Shown here: positions 46,089-56,494 of the stretch, piece after piece | Position numbering within the stretch: the stretch's first letter is position 1 | How the letters are laid out: each line of letters starts with the position of its first letter | NCBI RefSeq assembly: GCF_000193635.1 | Contig: NZ_AEKT01000020.1 | Coordinates: 1 to 64,000 of the forward strand | Direction: 5' to 3' | DNA: 64,000 nt | Source: Weissella cibaria KACC 11862 | Lineage (GTDB): Bacteria; Bacillota; Bacilli; Lactobacillales; Lactobacillaceae | Notes under the pieces: generated by a model | Seen by the model: only the letters and a program-made list of their open reading frames with translations | What the model was told of the DNA's origin: nothing | Database searches by the model: none | Made by a program: the position numbers and the translations under genes

Positions 46089-47000
46089 TCAAGCGCGTGG
46101 GTGACTCTTTTGATACACCTCAGTCAAACGCTTATTTGAAATATGTGTATAAATTTGGGTCGTTGATATGTCAGCATGCCCCAGCAATTCTTGCACAATG
46201 CGTAAATCTGCCCCATTTTCCAAAATATGCGTGGCAAAAGAGTGACGCAAGGTGTGTGGTGACACGTCTTTAGTAATGCCCGCCGCTATCACCCACTGTT
46301 TAATGAGTTTCCACACACCCTGTCGCGTTAATTGGTGACCATGATCGTTTAGAAAAATCACCTGTTCATCCTGTTGTCGGCCAAGAAAAGGACGCCCATC
46401 CGCTAAATAACGTTGTAGCCAGTGCGTCGCAACATCACCGATCGGAATAATACGTTCCTTATCACCTTTTCCAATCGTTTGAATCAACCCTAAGTCAAGA
46501 TGCAAATTATCTAAACGTAAATTCACCAATTCACTCACGCGTAAGCCTGTGGCATACATCACTTCTAGCATCGTTCGATTGCGCAAGCCTAACGTTGTAT
46601 TGGTATCTGGGACCGCCAACAACGCTTCCACTTCGCTCAATGTTAAAACAGCTGGTAAATGCTGTGCCTTTTTGGGTGGATCAACCTGGGTCATCGGATC
46701 CGTTGTTGTCCAGCCACTATCAGTTGCAAATTGGAAAAACTTCCTTAAGGTCGACACCATGTGAATGACGGAGTTCCGTGATTTCCCCTGTGTCTCCATT
46801 TCACCTAGAAACGCCATAATCGTAAAACGATCAACTTGGGTGAGTGGCAATGATTTTTCCTTGTCGATTAAATAGGTAAAAAAATGCGTCAAATCTTGCC
46901 GGTATGATGTACGCGTGTTGGCTGACAACCCCCGCTCTACCGTCAAATAGTGCAGGTAGTCAACCATATTATCTTCGTATGGACCTACCTGTTTTGGCAT
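46089..47000 (-). CDS. xerD: Tyrosine recombinase XerD
   Basis: 303-residue site-specific recombinase that resolves chromosome dimers at dif. The N-terminal SAM-like core-binding domain is at residues 8-95. Catalytic residues are seen in order: Arg in ATGLRVSELVNL, Lys in GKGDKERIIPI, His-x-x-Arg in SPHTLRHSFATH, His in ELLGHADISTTQIYTHIS and the nucleophile Tyr in the same segment. The start at 47000 (MPKQVGPYEDN) lies 1 base from the cvfB stop; the longer frame from 47114 is rejected. Confidence 0.93.
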   Translation of the reverse strand: MPKQVGPYEDNMVDYLHYLTVERGLSANTRTSYRQDLTHFFTYLIDKEKSLPLTQVDRFTIMAFLGEMETQGKSRNSVIHMVSTLRKFFQFATDSGWTTTDPMTQVDPPKKAQHLPAVLTLSEVEALLAVPDTNTTLGLRNRTMLEVMYATGLRVSELVNLRLDNLHLDLGLIQTIGKGDKERIIPIGDVATHWLQRYLADGRPFLGRQQDEQVIFLNDHGHQLTRQGVWKLIKQWVIAAGITKDVSPHTLRHSFATHILENGADLRIVQELLGHADISTTQIYTHISNKRLTEVYQKSHPRA

Positions 47001-47001
47001 C

Positions 47002-47877
47002 TTACTCGCCGTCACTCTCTTCGACCAAGAACAGCCCATTTTCGTTTTGGGTAATCTTGCGTTGCTTGTACAAGTTTCCAACCGCCCGCTTGAACTGTGA
47101 CTTTGACATACCAAAATACTTCTTAATTTGCTTTGGATCTGACTTGTCTGTAAATGGCAGGCTCTTTGTTGATGAACGCTGTAATAGCGTCAACAACATC
47201 GCTGCATCATCAGAAATCGCCTCATACGCACGTGGTCGTAACGACAAGTTCAAGACACCATCATCACGGACACCGATAACACGCGCATCAACTTCCTCAC
47301 CAAGACGAGGTTCGCGTTGCCGTTCATCCGGGTGAATAAAGCCAAAGTTATAGTCCGGTGTAATGACCAGCGTACCAACCATCTTCAAACGGTAAACCGT
47401 CGCTTTAACTTGCTTGTTCTTCATATCTGCCTTAGCTGGAATACGTACTGCTTGCAAGATGTCTGCCGAAGCAAGTTCACCCCACAAACGATCCTTCTTA
47501 TCAATACGCAATGTAATCATCAGCTTGTCACCACGTTGGGGCCACAATTCTTTAATTGTTGGCAACTCGTCCAATGACACAACAACATCCTTATTTGGTA
47601 ACCCAATATTGACAAACACGCCCAAATCACGTCGGATATCCGTCACAGTTCCCCAAGCAAAATGACCCAAGCGAACGTCTGGAATATTTTTTGTGATTTG
47701 CAAATTATGCTTTTCATTTTCGTAAGCAAACCCTGAAACAACGCCACCAACCTTGAGTGGCTTCAACAATTCCGCCTTGTCGATTTCATACGTTAACCCA
47801 TCAATTTGTGCGAAATAGTACTTGTCATTTTCATCTGTCACCTTAGCTGAGATGATATCGCCAATTTTGTGTGTCAT
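47002..47877 (-). CDS. cvfB: S1 RNA-binding domain protein CvfB
   Basis: 291-residue protein of the CvfB/YitL family, with an N-terminal S1-type region (IGDIISAKVTDEN), a second S1 domain in the middle (GHFAWGTVTDIRRDLGVFVNI, third near 225), and a C-terminal winged helix (KQIKKYFGMSKSQFKRAVGNL). In Staphylococcus CvfB affects virulence gene expression; its cellular role here is unknown. The ATG at 47877 lies nine bases after GGAG. Confidence 0.9.
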   Translation of the reverse strand: MTHKIGDIISAKVTDENDKYYFAQIDGLTYEIDKAELLKPLKVGGVVSGFAYENEKHNLQITKNIPDVRLGHFAWGTVTDIRRDLGVFVNIGLPNKDVVVSLDELPTIKELWPQRGDKLMITLRIDKKDRLWGELASADILQAVRIPAKADMKNKQVKATVYRLKMVGTLVITPDYNFGFIHPDERQREPRLGEEVDARVIGVRDDGVLNLSLRPRAYEAISDDAAMLLTLLQRSSTKSLPFTDKSDPKQIKKYFGMSKSQFKRAVGNLYKQRKITQNENGLFLVEESDGE

Positions 47878-48108
47878 ATTTATTTTCTCCATATATCTCT
47901 TTACATCAGCTGCATCAACCACTCACAGGTCGTCCGATGCCACAGCGCTGGCAAAGCCGTTTTCACTGACATGCCGTCAGTAAACCTATTTTCTGTCTAA
48001 ACTCTAGTTTACCAGATGCCAGTGATAATATGTAAACTAATTCTGCATTTTTGCGCAAGTTTTGTTAAAATAAGTAGACATTAATTTTTGAAAGCGAGAT
48101 TTCCCCTC

Positions 48109-48660
48109 ATGAAGGCAGTTGGAATGGAACCCCAAGTCTTGATCGACATTCTTGTCGGTGCCAAGATTGGTGTTGTTTACCCCTTTGGAACTGATCACCG
48201 CGGTGATTTAGTTGTTACATCATACGCACTTAAGCAAGCTGGTCTACCATCAAGTATGGCCGGTGCTGTTGTGCAATTAGAAGACGTTGAAGAAACGGCA
48301 CCTGGTAACTTCGTCTGGAAGTTCAACCCAGATGTGACGTTGATTCGTCCTTTTAAGGTCCACGGTACAATGGAATTGTTCGATGTCGATGATGACTTGA
48401 TTCACGCTGAACCAACAAACTGGTTCAACGTCGAAAAGGAAAACGAAGGTCACGCCAAGATCGCTGACTGGATGGATAGCTACGTGGCTGCCCACCCTGA
48501 TATCGATCGTATTCCTCGCGCCGAAATTCCTGAAGAAATCGCCGCGTTGGCGATCTCATTCGATGAATGGCGTGAAGCCTACTTCAACTTCTTGTTTAAG
48601 CCATTGAAGGCGCAAAAGCAAGAATTACGTACAAAGCGCTACGATGTTGACCCATTGTAA
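48109..48660 (+). CDS. Hypothetical protein, 183 residues
   Basis: Plus-strand gene with strongly biased codons like the mle genes, which suggests high expression. It starts MKAVGMEPQVLIDILVGAKI and has no membrane helix, signal peptide or named motif; the sequence is acidic in its second half. The ATG at 48109 follows GCGAG. A TTG in the same frame at 48088 is an alternative. A strong terminator follows. Confidence 0.7.
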   Translation: MKAVGMEPQVLIDILVGAKIGVVYPFGTDHRGDLVVTSYALKQAGLPSSMAGAVVQLEDVEETAPGNFVWKFNPDVTLIRPFKVHGTMELFDVDDDLIHAEPTNWFNVEKENEGHAKIADWMDSYVAAHPDIDRIPRAEIPEEIAALAISFDEWREAYFNFLFKPLKAQKQELRTKRYDVDPL

Positions 48661-48668
48661 GCACATTT

Positions 48669-48708
48669 AAAAAGCTGCCTGAATCGCAAAGATTCCAGGC
48701 AGCTTTTT
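48669..48708. terminator. Bidirectional terminator between convergent genes
   Basis: AAAAAGCTGCCTG/CAGGCAGCTTTTT (inner AATC/GATT). Confidence 0.92.
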
Positions 48709-48712
48709 ATAT

Positions 48713-49678
48713 TCACCGTACTTTTTTGATAAGTGGGCGCATCATCAATGGCGCAATCAAAGTTGATGCAATGATTACGACAACAATTTCACCAAAAACT
48801 TTACCAGATAAAATACCACCAGTTGCCCCGATTTGAGCAATCACCAACGCCATTTCACCACGTGACACCATACCGGCGCCAATTGCATTTCCAGTGTGCT
48901 TATCAAGTCCCGCCATTCGCGCGCCGATACCAGCACCGTAATATTTGGTCGCCACAGCAAATACCGTCAGCACCACCATCGCTATCCACGTCTTTGACAG
49001 ATCATGAAAGACCACATTAAGTCCGATTGAACCAAAAAAGATTGGAAAGACCGTCCATTGTCCAAAGATTTCGCTAGCATGTAAGATTTTATCTGATCGA
49101 GAAGATTGACGTAGCAATACACCAAATGCAAACGCAATAATTGGCATAATGGTGTTTAAACCAAGCCCTGAACCCCCAATAAATAATGAATATGCTGTGA
49201 CCAGTAACAACGCCATAATGTCATCTAGCACCGCAGCACCTAAGATAACCGCGCCCATTTGTGTCCCAAGTTTACCTTGTTCACCGAGCACCGAAATGGT
49301 AATTGAGATTGATGTCGCCGCAAACACGACACCCCAAAACAACGCAATTTGCCATTCATAACCAAATACCAACGCAATGACTGGGAAAACGACCAACGGT
49401 GCAATAACACCCATCAACGCTGTAAAATTCGCTGCTTTGAAATTATCACGTAACTGACGAGCATCCGTTTCAAGACCGGCGTTAACCATTAACAACAGTA
49501 CGCCAAACTCTGACACAATGTGCATCAAATGCGAAGGTTCAACCCAATGTAGCAATGCCGGCCCCACAACCACACCTGCTATTAATTGGCCAACAACCTT
49601 TGCCATCCCTAATTTGGTTGCTGCCCAGCCAAACGCCAAAGTAATCGCCAGCAACACCACCATCAATATAATCTCCAT
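48713..49678 (-). CDS. Cation:proton antiporter, CPA2 (KefB/GerN-like) family
   Basis: 321-residue membrane carrier with about eleven helices. Family motifs: AGVVVGPALLHWV near residue 30, and GLETDARQLRDNF near 80. It exchanges a monovalent cation (Na+ or K+) with H+ and would help pH and ion balance. The ATG at 49678 follows GGAGGTAGG. A branched terminator-like hairpin at 49705-49757 stands between it and the upstream antitoxin gene and may control read-through. Confidence 0.88.
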   Translation of the reverse strand: MEIILMVVLLAITLAFGWAATKLGMAKVVGQLIAGVVVGPALLHWVEPSHLMHIVSEFGVLLLMVNAGLETDARQLRDNFKAANFTALMGVIAPLVVFPVIALVFGYEWQIALFWGVVFAATSISITISVLGEQGKLGTQMGAVILGAAVLDDIMALLLVTAYSLFIGGSGLGLNTIMPIIAFAFGVLLRQSSRSDKILHASEIFGQWTVFPIFFGSIGLNVVFHDLSKTWIAMVVLTVFAVATKYYGAGIGARMAGLDKHTGNAIGAGMVSRGEMALVIAQIGATGGILSGKVFGEIVVVIIASTLIAPLMMRPLIKKVR

Positions 49679-49704
49679 AAAACCTACCTCCAAATCACAA
49701 AAAA

Positions 49705-49757
49705 GCGCGCACTTCTCATCCCCCTGGTTACCCACCCAGGAAACTTGAAGCACACGC
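49705..49757 (-). terminator. Branched terminator/attenuator before the antiporter gene
   Basis: On the minus strand GCGTGTGCTTC pairs with GAAGTGCGCGC (wobbles allowed, 11 pairs) and T6 follows. Inside the loop CCTGG and CCAGG form a second stem. It would end the antitoxin transcript and leave 20 bases to the antiporter RBS. Confidence 0.6.
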
Positions 49758-49788
49758 CCAACCGATATCTCTATTCACTTTAAACAAA

Positions 49789-49959
49789 TTACTGATTGCG
49801 AGAGAACAAGTTACTAAATGGTGACTCACCAGTGTTCGCAACTTGCGTCAAGAAAATCTTAATGGCCGTTTGAGTTGTCAAACCTTGTGACTTGAAAATC
49901 TCATCAGCCTTGTCCTTGACGTTGTCCTCAACGCGCAATTGAATCAACTTCTCTGCCAT
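49789..49959 (-). CDS. RelB/DinJ-family antitoxin, apparently solitary
   Basis: 56-residue ribbon-helix-helix protein: MAEKLIQLRVEDNVKDKADE forms the strand and first helix, and FKSQGLTTQTAIKIFLTQVA the second, typical of RelB/DinJ. No toxin ORF is found in 200 bases on either side (upstream 49960-50100 has no coding frame; downstream is the antiporter). It may have lost its toxin, or act as a small regulator. Confidence in family moderate to high. Confidence 0.75.
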   Translation of the reverse strand: MAEKLIQLRVEDNVKDKADEIFKSQGLTTQTAIKIFLTQVANTGESPFSNLFSRNQ

Positions 49960-50103
49960 AACATTACATCCCTTCGCAAATGCTTAATTTGTATAAACAT
50001 ATTGTAGCATATATCGGACTTACAATACTATCAATATCATTGCATATTACTAGGGGATTGTACGGCTAATCTATGATTTTTATTTGACATAGCCTAAAAT
50101 CAG

Positions 50104-50550
50104 CTATTTATTATCCGTATCAAACACAATTGTTACGGGTCCGTCATTCACGAGGCTGACTTTCATATCAGCCCCGAATTCACCAGTTTCAACGCGAACA
50201 CCGGTCGCTGCTAATTTTGTATTAAATCGGTCATACATCTTCTTAGCAAAATCCGGGGCACCCGCCGCTGTAAAACTGGGTCGATTCCCCTTACGTGTAT
50301 CAGCATAAAGGGTGAATTGTGAAATCGATAAAATCGCACCATCAACATCCGTTAAGCTAAGGTTCATTTTACCAGCTTGATCTTCAAACACTCTTAAATT
50401 AGTTATCTTTCGTACCAAATAATCCAATTCAGCGTCTGTATCAGCATCTTGAACACCAACCAGTAGCATAAAACCTTGCTCGATAGCGCCTAGCTGATTA
50501 CCGGCTACGGTAACACTGGCTTCTGACACGCGTTGTAGAATAACCTTCAT
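50104..50550 (-). CDS. dtd: D-aminoacyl-tRNA deacylase
   Basis: 148 residues. It removes D-amino acids (and glycine from tRNA-Ala) from mischarged tRNAs. The two conserved blocks are [17 protein letters not shown] near residue 77 and the C-terminal NDGPVTI near 138. Its ATG shares one base with the stop codon of rel (TAATG), so both are translationally coupled, the common rel-dtd pair of Firmicutes. Confidence 0.96.
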   Translation of the reverse strand: MKVILQRVSEASVTVAGNQLGAIEQGFMLLVGVQDADTDAELDYLVRKITNLRVFEDQAGKMNLSLTDVDGAILSISQFTLYADTRKGNRPSFTAAGAPDFAKKMYDRFNTKLAATGVRVETGEFGADMKVSLVNDGPVTIVFDTDNK

Positions 50551-52784
50551 TATTTGAATGCTCGCTTTACTTCGTAGACATCTTTGACATTCTTAATCGA
50601 ATCCATAATGTGTTCCAATTGATCCAAGTTTCGGACACCAACACTCATTGAAATATTAACGTTGTTGTTGTGATCGATGCGCCCATTAACAAAGTTTAAT
50701 GACTTTGTCGTGTTGTTGACCGTCCGAATCACGTCATTCAACAACTTGTTACGGTTGGTTGCAGTCACTGCCAAGTCCGCCTCATATTCGTTCTTAGTGT
50801 CGCCGTCTGGCTTTTCCCAAGCGACGTCAACCAAGCGTTGACCTTCTGTCTCAGCAGCGCGTAAATTAGGGCAACCTAGCCGGTGAACTGATACACCGCG
50901 GCCCTTGGTTACATAACCAATTACTTCATCACCAGGTACAGGTGTGCAGCAACGGCCTAACCGAACCAGCAAATTATCAACACCTTGAATAACAATCCGA
51001 TCTTCGCCGTGCTGTGGCTTTTCCTTGGCTCGTTTTGAATCGTTCTCAATCGTCTGATGCTCTTCCAAAATAGCCCGTTGTTCAGCAACCTGACGTGCTT
51101 CTTCCAGTTCTGCACGTTTCTCTTCAGTAAACTTGTTTGCGACACCTTGCGGCTTCAAATCACCAAAACCAAGTGATGCATACATATCATCAACACTCAA
51201 GAAATGTAACTTTTCGGCCGACTTCACTTCGTTTTCAGCTGACATTAATTCATCAACATCAAAACCTTCCTCGTTGAGCCAATCAGCCACCATCTTCTTG
51301 CCGGCTGCAATGTTCTCCGCTTTATCTTGCTTGCGGAAATACTGCTTGATTTTATTACGAGCGCGACGTGTTGAAACCAAATTCATCCAGTCACGGTTTG
51401 GCTTAGCATTTTGTGAGGTCACAATCTCAACAATATCACCCGTCTTAATTGGGTAATCAAGCGGTACCATGCGGTCGTTAACCTTAGCTCCTGTTGTGTG
51501 ATTACCAACATTTGTGTGGATACTGTACGCCATGTCTAATGGTCCTGCCCCCTTGGCAAGTTCAATAACATCGCCCTTTGGCGTAAAGGCGAACACTCGG
51601 TCAGTAAACAAATCACCCTTTACAGACTCCATGAAATCGTCCGCATCGCGAGCGTCTTCTTGTAATTCCAAAATTCCTTGAATCACATTCAGCTTTTGCT
51701 GATCGGCATTTTGAACATCGGCACCCGCAAAATTACCTTCTTTATACGCCCAGTGTGCAGCAACACCAAATTCAGCAACTTCATGCATCTGGTACGTACG
51801 AATTTGAACTTCAAGTGGACGACCACCTGGTCCAATCACTGATGTGTGTAGCGATTGATAACCATTGGCCTTTGGCAACGCGATATAATCCTTAAAGCGA
51901 CCTGGCATCGGCGTCCAACGGGCGTGGATAGCTCCCAAAACAGCGTATGTCTCCGGAATCGTATCTACCAGCACACGAATCGCCAACAAGTCGTAAATTT
52001 CGTCGAACTTTTTCTTCTTGTCAACCATCTTCCGATAGATTGAGTAAATGTGTTTTGGCCGACCATACACTTCAGCATGCTTCAAATGTAATTCAGTAAT
52101 TGCGTGTTCAATGTCATCAACTGCTTGGTCAACAATCTCTAACCGTTCTTGGCGTCGTAATTGCATTGACTTAGCAATGTCGTGATAGGCTTCTGGTTCT
52201 AGATAGCGCAACGACATATCTTCCAGCTCCCACTTAATCGTCATAATTCCCAAACGATCAGCAAGTGGTGCGTAAATTTCCAACGTTTCCGATGCAATCC
52301 GCTTCTGCTTTTCCTCACGCAACGCACTCAATGTGCGCATATTGTGCAGACGGTCCGCCAATTTCACAATGATGACACGAATGTCATGTGACATCGCCAA
52401 CAGTAATTTACGGTGATTTTCAGCTAGTTGCTCCCGTGATGATTTGTATTCAATCTTTGAAAGTTTTGACACCCCATCAACAATAACAGCAACATCATGA
52501 CCAAACTCACGCTCGACATCTTCTAAAGTTGCATCTGTATCTTCAACAACGTCATGCAAATATCCCGCCACTACTGTATCCGGATCCATATGTAAGTCAG
52601 CCAAAATACCTGCTACTTGGATAGGATGAATGATGTAAGGTTCACCAGACTTACGCTTTTGTTCTTGATGGAGATTGCACGCAAAATCATAGGCTTTATC
52701 AACCTTTTTAACATGCTCCTCATTCATATAGCCGGCAACCAAGTCGTGCACTTCTTGTGCGGTTAACACTTTTGCTTCTGCCAT
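50550..52784 (-). CDS. rel: Bifunctional (p)ppGpp synthetase/hydrolase Rel
   Basis: 744-residue stringent-response enzyme. Hydrolase HD domain: [20 protein letters not shown] followed by [10 protein letters not shown] (residues 40-75). Synthetase domain near 230-340 with [21 protein letters not shown] and [15 protein letters not shown] domain ([21 protein letters not shown]) near 395, then zinc-finger-like [20 protein letters not shown] near 575, and the C-terminal ACT domain from about 660. The ATG at 52784 follows AGAGG; the frame to 52814 is extension. Confidence 0.95.
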   Translation of the reverse strand: MAEAKVLTAQEVHDLVAGYMNEEHVKKVDKAYDFACNLHQEQKRKSGEPYIIHPIQVAGILADLHMDPDTVVAGYLHDVVEDTDATLEDVEREFGHDVAVIVDGVSKLSKIEYKSSREQLAENHRKLLLAMSHDIRVIIVKLADRLHNMRTLSALREEKQKRIASETLEIYAPLADRLGIMTIKWELEDMSLRYLEPEAYHDIAKSMQLRRQERLEIVDQAVDDIEHAITELHLKHAEVYGRPKHIYSIYRKMVDKKKKFDEIYDLLAIRVLVDTIPETYAVLGAIHARWTPMPGRFKDYIALPKANGYQSLHTSVIGPGGRPLEVQIRTYQMHEVAEFGVAAHWAYKEGNFAGADVQNADQQKLNVIQGILELQEDARDADDFMESVKGDLFTDRVFAFTPKGDVIELAKGAGPLDMAYSIHTNVGNHTTGAKVNDRMVPLDYPIKTGDIVEIVTSQNAKPNRDWMNLVSTRRARNKIKQYFRKQDKAENIAAGKKMVADWLNEEGFDVDELMSAENEVKSAEKLHFLSVDDMYASLGFGDLKPQGVANKFTEEKRAELEEARQVAEQRAILEEHQTIENDSKRAKEKPQHGEDRIVIQGVDNLLVRLGRCCTPVPGDEVIGYVTKGRGVSVHRLGCPNLRAAETEGQRLVDVAWEKPDGDTKNEYEADLAVTATNRNKLLNDVIRTVNNTTKSLNFVNGRIDHNNNVNISMSVGVRNLDQLEHIMDSIKNVKDVYEVKRAFK

Positions 52785-52945
52785 AGATTTATCCTCTGTT
52801 TTCCAGACCAACACCGATTGGGATTCATACCCGCAGCATCTAATCCGTATTTATCCACCTGGATAGTTATTGTCTATTGTAACGCACTTTATCCGGCTTT
52901 TGATAGCCCTTTGTATTACAGCTTGACGACAGTGTTCGTTTTTAG

Positions 52946-52977
52946 CCAAAAAAACGACCTATCGTCTGATAAGTCGT
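52946..52977 (-). terminator. Terminator after dnaE
   Basis: ACGACTTATC/GATAGGTCGT on the minus strand with T7. Confidence 0.85.
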
Positions 52978-52988
52978 CCGAATTGTTC

Positions 52989-55900
52989 TTAGTCTAACTG
53001 AAATACAACATTATTAGCCCCTAAAATCTGTTGTAAGGCATTTAAGGTGTCATCCCCATCGGTTAACCAATTTTGTTGGCCAAGTGCTAACTTTTTACCC
53101 GTCGCCTCATAGACCGCCAAAACTGGATTCTTGCCATGATGTGACTGAATCACAACATTTAACGCGTCAAGCGCGCCTGCTGCCTCAGCGGCGGCTGTTA
53201 TTTTCAAATACCACCGCCCGGTTGCCCGACTAGTTAGTGCTTCCGGTTGTCCTTGACTATTGGCACTGCCAAAGCGTTTAATGGCTTTTCCCGCATCCAT
53301 CACCGTATTTGCCACGATTTGGATGTCGTCACGCCCGCGTTGCTGTTCGACTTTACCCGTCACAACGAGTACTTTTTCCGGTTCCAATAATGCTGCTGAT
53401 CGCATAAACAATTGTGGGAATAACGTAATAGAAATCGAACCTGTTAGGTCCATCCCATCAACAAATGCCATTTGATCCCCTTTTTTAGTGCGAATCTTTT
53501 TGACATTTTCGACATACACAATAATCGTTGCCTGGTTCATTCCTACTGCCAGCGAGGCAATATCCAAACGCTTATTCTCAGGTATCGCGTTTAAGTACGG
53601 TTCGATTGGGTGTCCACTAAGATAAACGCCCAAATACTCACGTTCATAACCTAATTTTTCTGCCGATGGCAATTCATCAACTTCCCGTACTTTCGGCGTC
53701 AGCGACGCAAAGAGCGACATCGATTCACCGGCTAAACCAACCGCGTCGATGAACCCGCGCAATGATGCCAGAATTGAGGCACGGTTGTAACCAAACTCAT
53801 CCAAGGCACCCGCATACACTAACGGTTCCAATTGTTCAGCTTTTCGATATTTGCTCTCTAAACGACCAATTAAGTTACCCAAATCTTTAAACGCCCCATT
53901 TTCCTGACGCTCACGCAGAATTGATTCACGAAAATCTCGGCGCATACCACTAATCGAAGCCAAACCCATTTGTAAGGCACCCGCTTTATTCATCGAGTAA
54001 CCTTGCCAAGAGTGATTAATACTTGGGCCTAGTAAAGTCACTCCCGAAGCTTTTGCCTCTGCAATGTATGTACTGACCTTTTTCTTATCCGCAATGGCAT
54101 CATTCAAAACCGCTTTATAGAAAGCTGCTGGATAATGCGCCTTAATATAAGCAAGTTGAAAGGCTAACTTCGAATAAGCAACCGCGTGGGAGCGATTAAA
54201 CCCGTACTGTGCAAACGTCTCGATATAACCGAACACCTGCTCAGCGACCTGACTATCATGTCCTTTTGCAACAGCCCCATTAACGAAATCTGCCTTCATG
54301 GCCGCAATTTTTGCGCCATCCTTCTTAGACATCGCACGACGCAACAAATCGGCACCGCCTAGTGAGAAGCCCGCAAATTGTTCGGCAACACGCATAACCT
54401 GCTCTTGGTACACAATGATGCCATAGGTTGGCGCTAAAATATCAGCCATACTTTGGTCAGGTACGTCTTGAGCTTCTTGACCATGTTTACGGGCCACGAA
54501 ATGCGGAATATTCTGCATTGGTCCAGGTCTGAAAAGCGCATTCGCGGCGACAATGTCCTCAAAGCGATCGGGCTGTAGTTGCCGCAAAATATTCTTCATC
54601 CCGGCCGATTCAAATTGGAAGACCCCATTTGTCATTCCGTGCCGGAATAATCTTAACGTCGCGTCGTCATTTAAATCAATCGTCGCAATATTGAAATTAG
54701 CACTGTCTTCTTGTTTCTGGATTTCACGTAGCGCAATGTCCAAAATATTTAAATTCGACAATGCCAAGAAATCCATTTTCAAAAGACCAAGCGCTTCTAC
54801 CGGTCCCTTTGGCAATTGGGTCACCAACCGACCATCTTCACCCAGTTGCACTGGCATTGTATCAACCAATGGATCGGCTGACAGCACAACACCTGCTGCG
54901 TGCAAAGATGAATTACGTGGCAGCCCTTCTAGCTTACGGGCTGTCTCGTAAAGTAACTCACCGTCCACTGGCACATCAATGAGGGCATTGCGGAACGGCT
55001 GTGATTGTTCATAGGCTGCCGTTAAATCAGCAGCATCCCGTGGCATCGCCTTTGATAGTGTGTCAATTTGACTAGGATTTAGTCCAAACACACGGGCGAC
55101 GTCACGAATAACTGCACGTTGGGCCATAGTCGAGAACGTAATAATTTGCGCTACCCGCTCATGTCCATACTTTTCATGCAGATAGGCAAGCACCTCTTCA
55201 CGGCGGTTATCTGGAATATCAATATCGATATCTGGCATTTGTGCACGTTCAGGATTTAAAAATCGCTCAAACAATAAATCATACGCAATTGGATCAACAT
55301 CCGTAATCCATAGCGTATAAGCAACCAATGAACCCGCGGCTGATCCACGACCAGGTCCCGTCCGAATCGCTTGCTTATGTGCAAAATTAATCACGTCCCA
55401 AACGATTAAGAAATAATCCGCGAACCCTAAGTCAATAATAACCGCTAACTCTTCATCCAACCGTTGCCGATAAACAGACGCATCAACATCAAGCCCATGC
55501 AATCGATTTTTCAATCCCGTTTGGGCTAAAGTTCGTAAATAATCAGCGGACGTCTCACCATTCGGTGTCGTAAAAGCAGGCAACGTCACAGCCGACTTCA
55601 CCAACTCAAAATCAGAGTGTTCAGCAATCCAATCGGTATTCGCAACTGCTTCGGCTAGACCAGCCGTTTCAAACGATGCTTGCCATTCACTGACAGTCGG
55701 CAAATACGCTGTGGCCGGTTCTCTCTGTGCCTGGCCAACATTCGTAATGACCTCACCTTGCCCCAATTTTTGAATCACCTGCGCAGCAAATTGATCACTT
55801 GCGTCAGCATAAGTTACTTCCGCCATCGCTAATAAACGGGCTCCCGTGGTGTCAGCCAATTGTTTCATAGCAGTTAACAATTCTGGGCGCATTGTTGGTG

Positions 55901-56372
55901 TTACACCCAGAAATACATGGTCAGCTGTTGAAGCGGTAATCAACGTTTGAATCATTGTCAATGCCCGTTCCGGTTCTGCCCCTAGTACAACCGACAATTC
56001 ACCAACGGCAGGCAAAATCACATATAAGCCTGATAAAAATTGTGCAATATCCGCAAACGAGGTGGTGTCATGGGTTTGTATATAGCTGCTAATCACCAAA
56101 AGGTGGTGATACCCCGTTTGGTTTTCAACTAAAAAGACAATCGGATAAGGTTGTGATGTCACAAGGCCGTGTAACGTGGCTGTTAAGCCCAAAATCGGCT
56201 TAATATCGGCTTCCTTCGCTGCGCGATAAAAATTATCCATGCCATACAAGACATTGTTATCCGTAATTGCCACAGCGGTGTAGCCCTTTGCCTTGGCAGA
56301 TTTAACTAATTGGGCCGGCATCATTGGACTTTGTAACAAACTAAAGGCTGTCTTTGTCTGTAACGGTACCAT
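52989..56372 (-). CDS. dnaE: DNA polymerase III alpha subunit DnaE
   Basis: 1127-residue replicative polymerase of the DnaE type (alongside PolC in Firmicutes). The N-terminal PHP domain (FSLLQSPMMPAQLV, AITDNNVLYG) has altered metal-binding residues and is probably inactive as a nuclease. Catalytic carboxylates lie in MPDIDIDIPDNRREEVL near residue 375. The HhH and OB domains follow, with the late DNA-binding part near 960-1050. The ATG at 56372 follows AAAGGAG; the frame from 56393 is extension. Single gene with its own terminator. Confidence 0.96.
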   Translation of the reverse strand: MVPLQTKTAFSLLQSPMMPAQLVKSAKAKGYTAVAITDNNVLYGMDNFYRAAKEADIKPILGLTATLHGLVTSQPYPIVFLVENQTGYHHLLVISSYIQTHDTTSFADIAQFLSGLYVILPAVGELSVVLGAEPERALTMIQTLITASTADHVFLGVTPTMRPELLTAMKQLADTTGARLLAMAEVTYADASDQFAAQVIQKLGQGEVITNVGQAQREPATAYLPTVSEWQASFETAGLAEAVANTDWIAEHSDFELVKSAVTLPAFTTPNGETSADYLRTLAQTGLKNRLHGLDVDASVYRQRLDEELAVIIDLGFADYFLIVWDVINFAHKQAIRTGPGRGSAAGSLVAYTLWITDVDPIAYDLLFERFLNPERAQMPDIDIDIPDNRREEVLAYLHEKYGHERVAQIITFSTMAQRAVIRDVARVFGLNPSQIDTLSKAMPRDAADLTAAYEQSQPFRNALIDVPVDGELLYETARKLEGLPRNSSLHAAGVVLSADPLVDTMPVQLGEDGRLVTQLPKGPVEALGLLKMDFLALSNLNILDIALREIQKQEDSANFNIATIDLNDDATLRLFRHGMTNGVFQFESAGMKNILRQLQPDRFEDIVAANALFRPGPMQNIPHFVARKHGQEAQDVPDQSMADILAPTYGIIVYQEQVMRVAEQFAGFSLGGADLLRRAMSKKDGAKIAAMKADFVNGAVAKGHDSQVAEQVFGYIETFAQYGFNRSHAVAYSKLAFQLAYIKAHYPAAFYKAVLNDAIADKKKVSTYIAEAKASGVTLLGPSINHSWQGYSMNKAGALQMGLASISGMRRDFRESILRERQENGAFKDLGNLIGRLESKYRKAEQLEPLVYAGALDEFGYNRASILASLRGFIDAVGLAGESMSLFASLTPKVREVDELPSAEKLGYEREYLGVYLSGHPIEPYLNAIPENKRLDIASLAVGMNQATIIVYVENVKKIRTKKGDQMAFVDGMDLTGSISITLFPQLFMRSAALLEPEKVLVVTGKVEQQRGRDDIQIVANTVMDAGKAIKRFGSANSQGQPEALTSRATGRWYLKITAAAEAAGALDALNVVIQSHHGKNPVLAVYEATGKKLALGQQNWLTDGDDTLNALQQILGANNVVFQLD

Positions 56373-56443
56373 TGTGGGCTCCTTTCCGAACATGTTCGTT
56401 CAAATTCGTTTTAACTTAATTTCATTATAGCGATTTGCATAAC

Positions 56444-56475
56444 AAAAGACCACCCGCAGAACGTGAGTGGTCTTT
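56444..56475 (-). terminator. Terminator after the YjzD gene
   Basis: AAAGACCAC/GTGGTCTTT arms. Confidence 0.8.
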
Positions 56476-56494
56476 AGAGTCGTGTAATCAACTG

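Noticed and set aside
49705-49760. T-box or c-di-AMP riboswitch before the antiporter
   Set aside because: GGGTGGGTAACCAGG resembles a T-box string, but there is no stem I, specifier loop or AGGGUGGNACCGCG motif, and the ydaO signature is absent.
56384-56396. CGAACATGTTCG before dnaE as a LexA (DinR) box
   Set aside because: The half-sites are separated by two bases; the Firmicute LexA site needs four (CGAAC-N4-GTTCG), so it is not counted as a damage-response operator.
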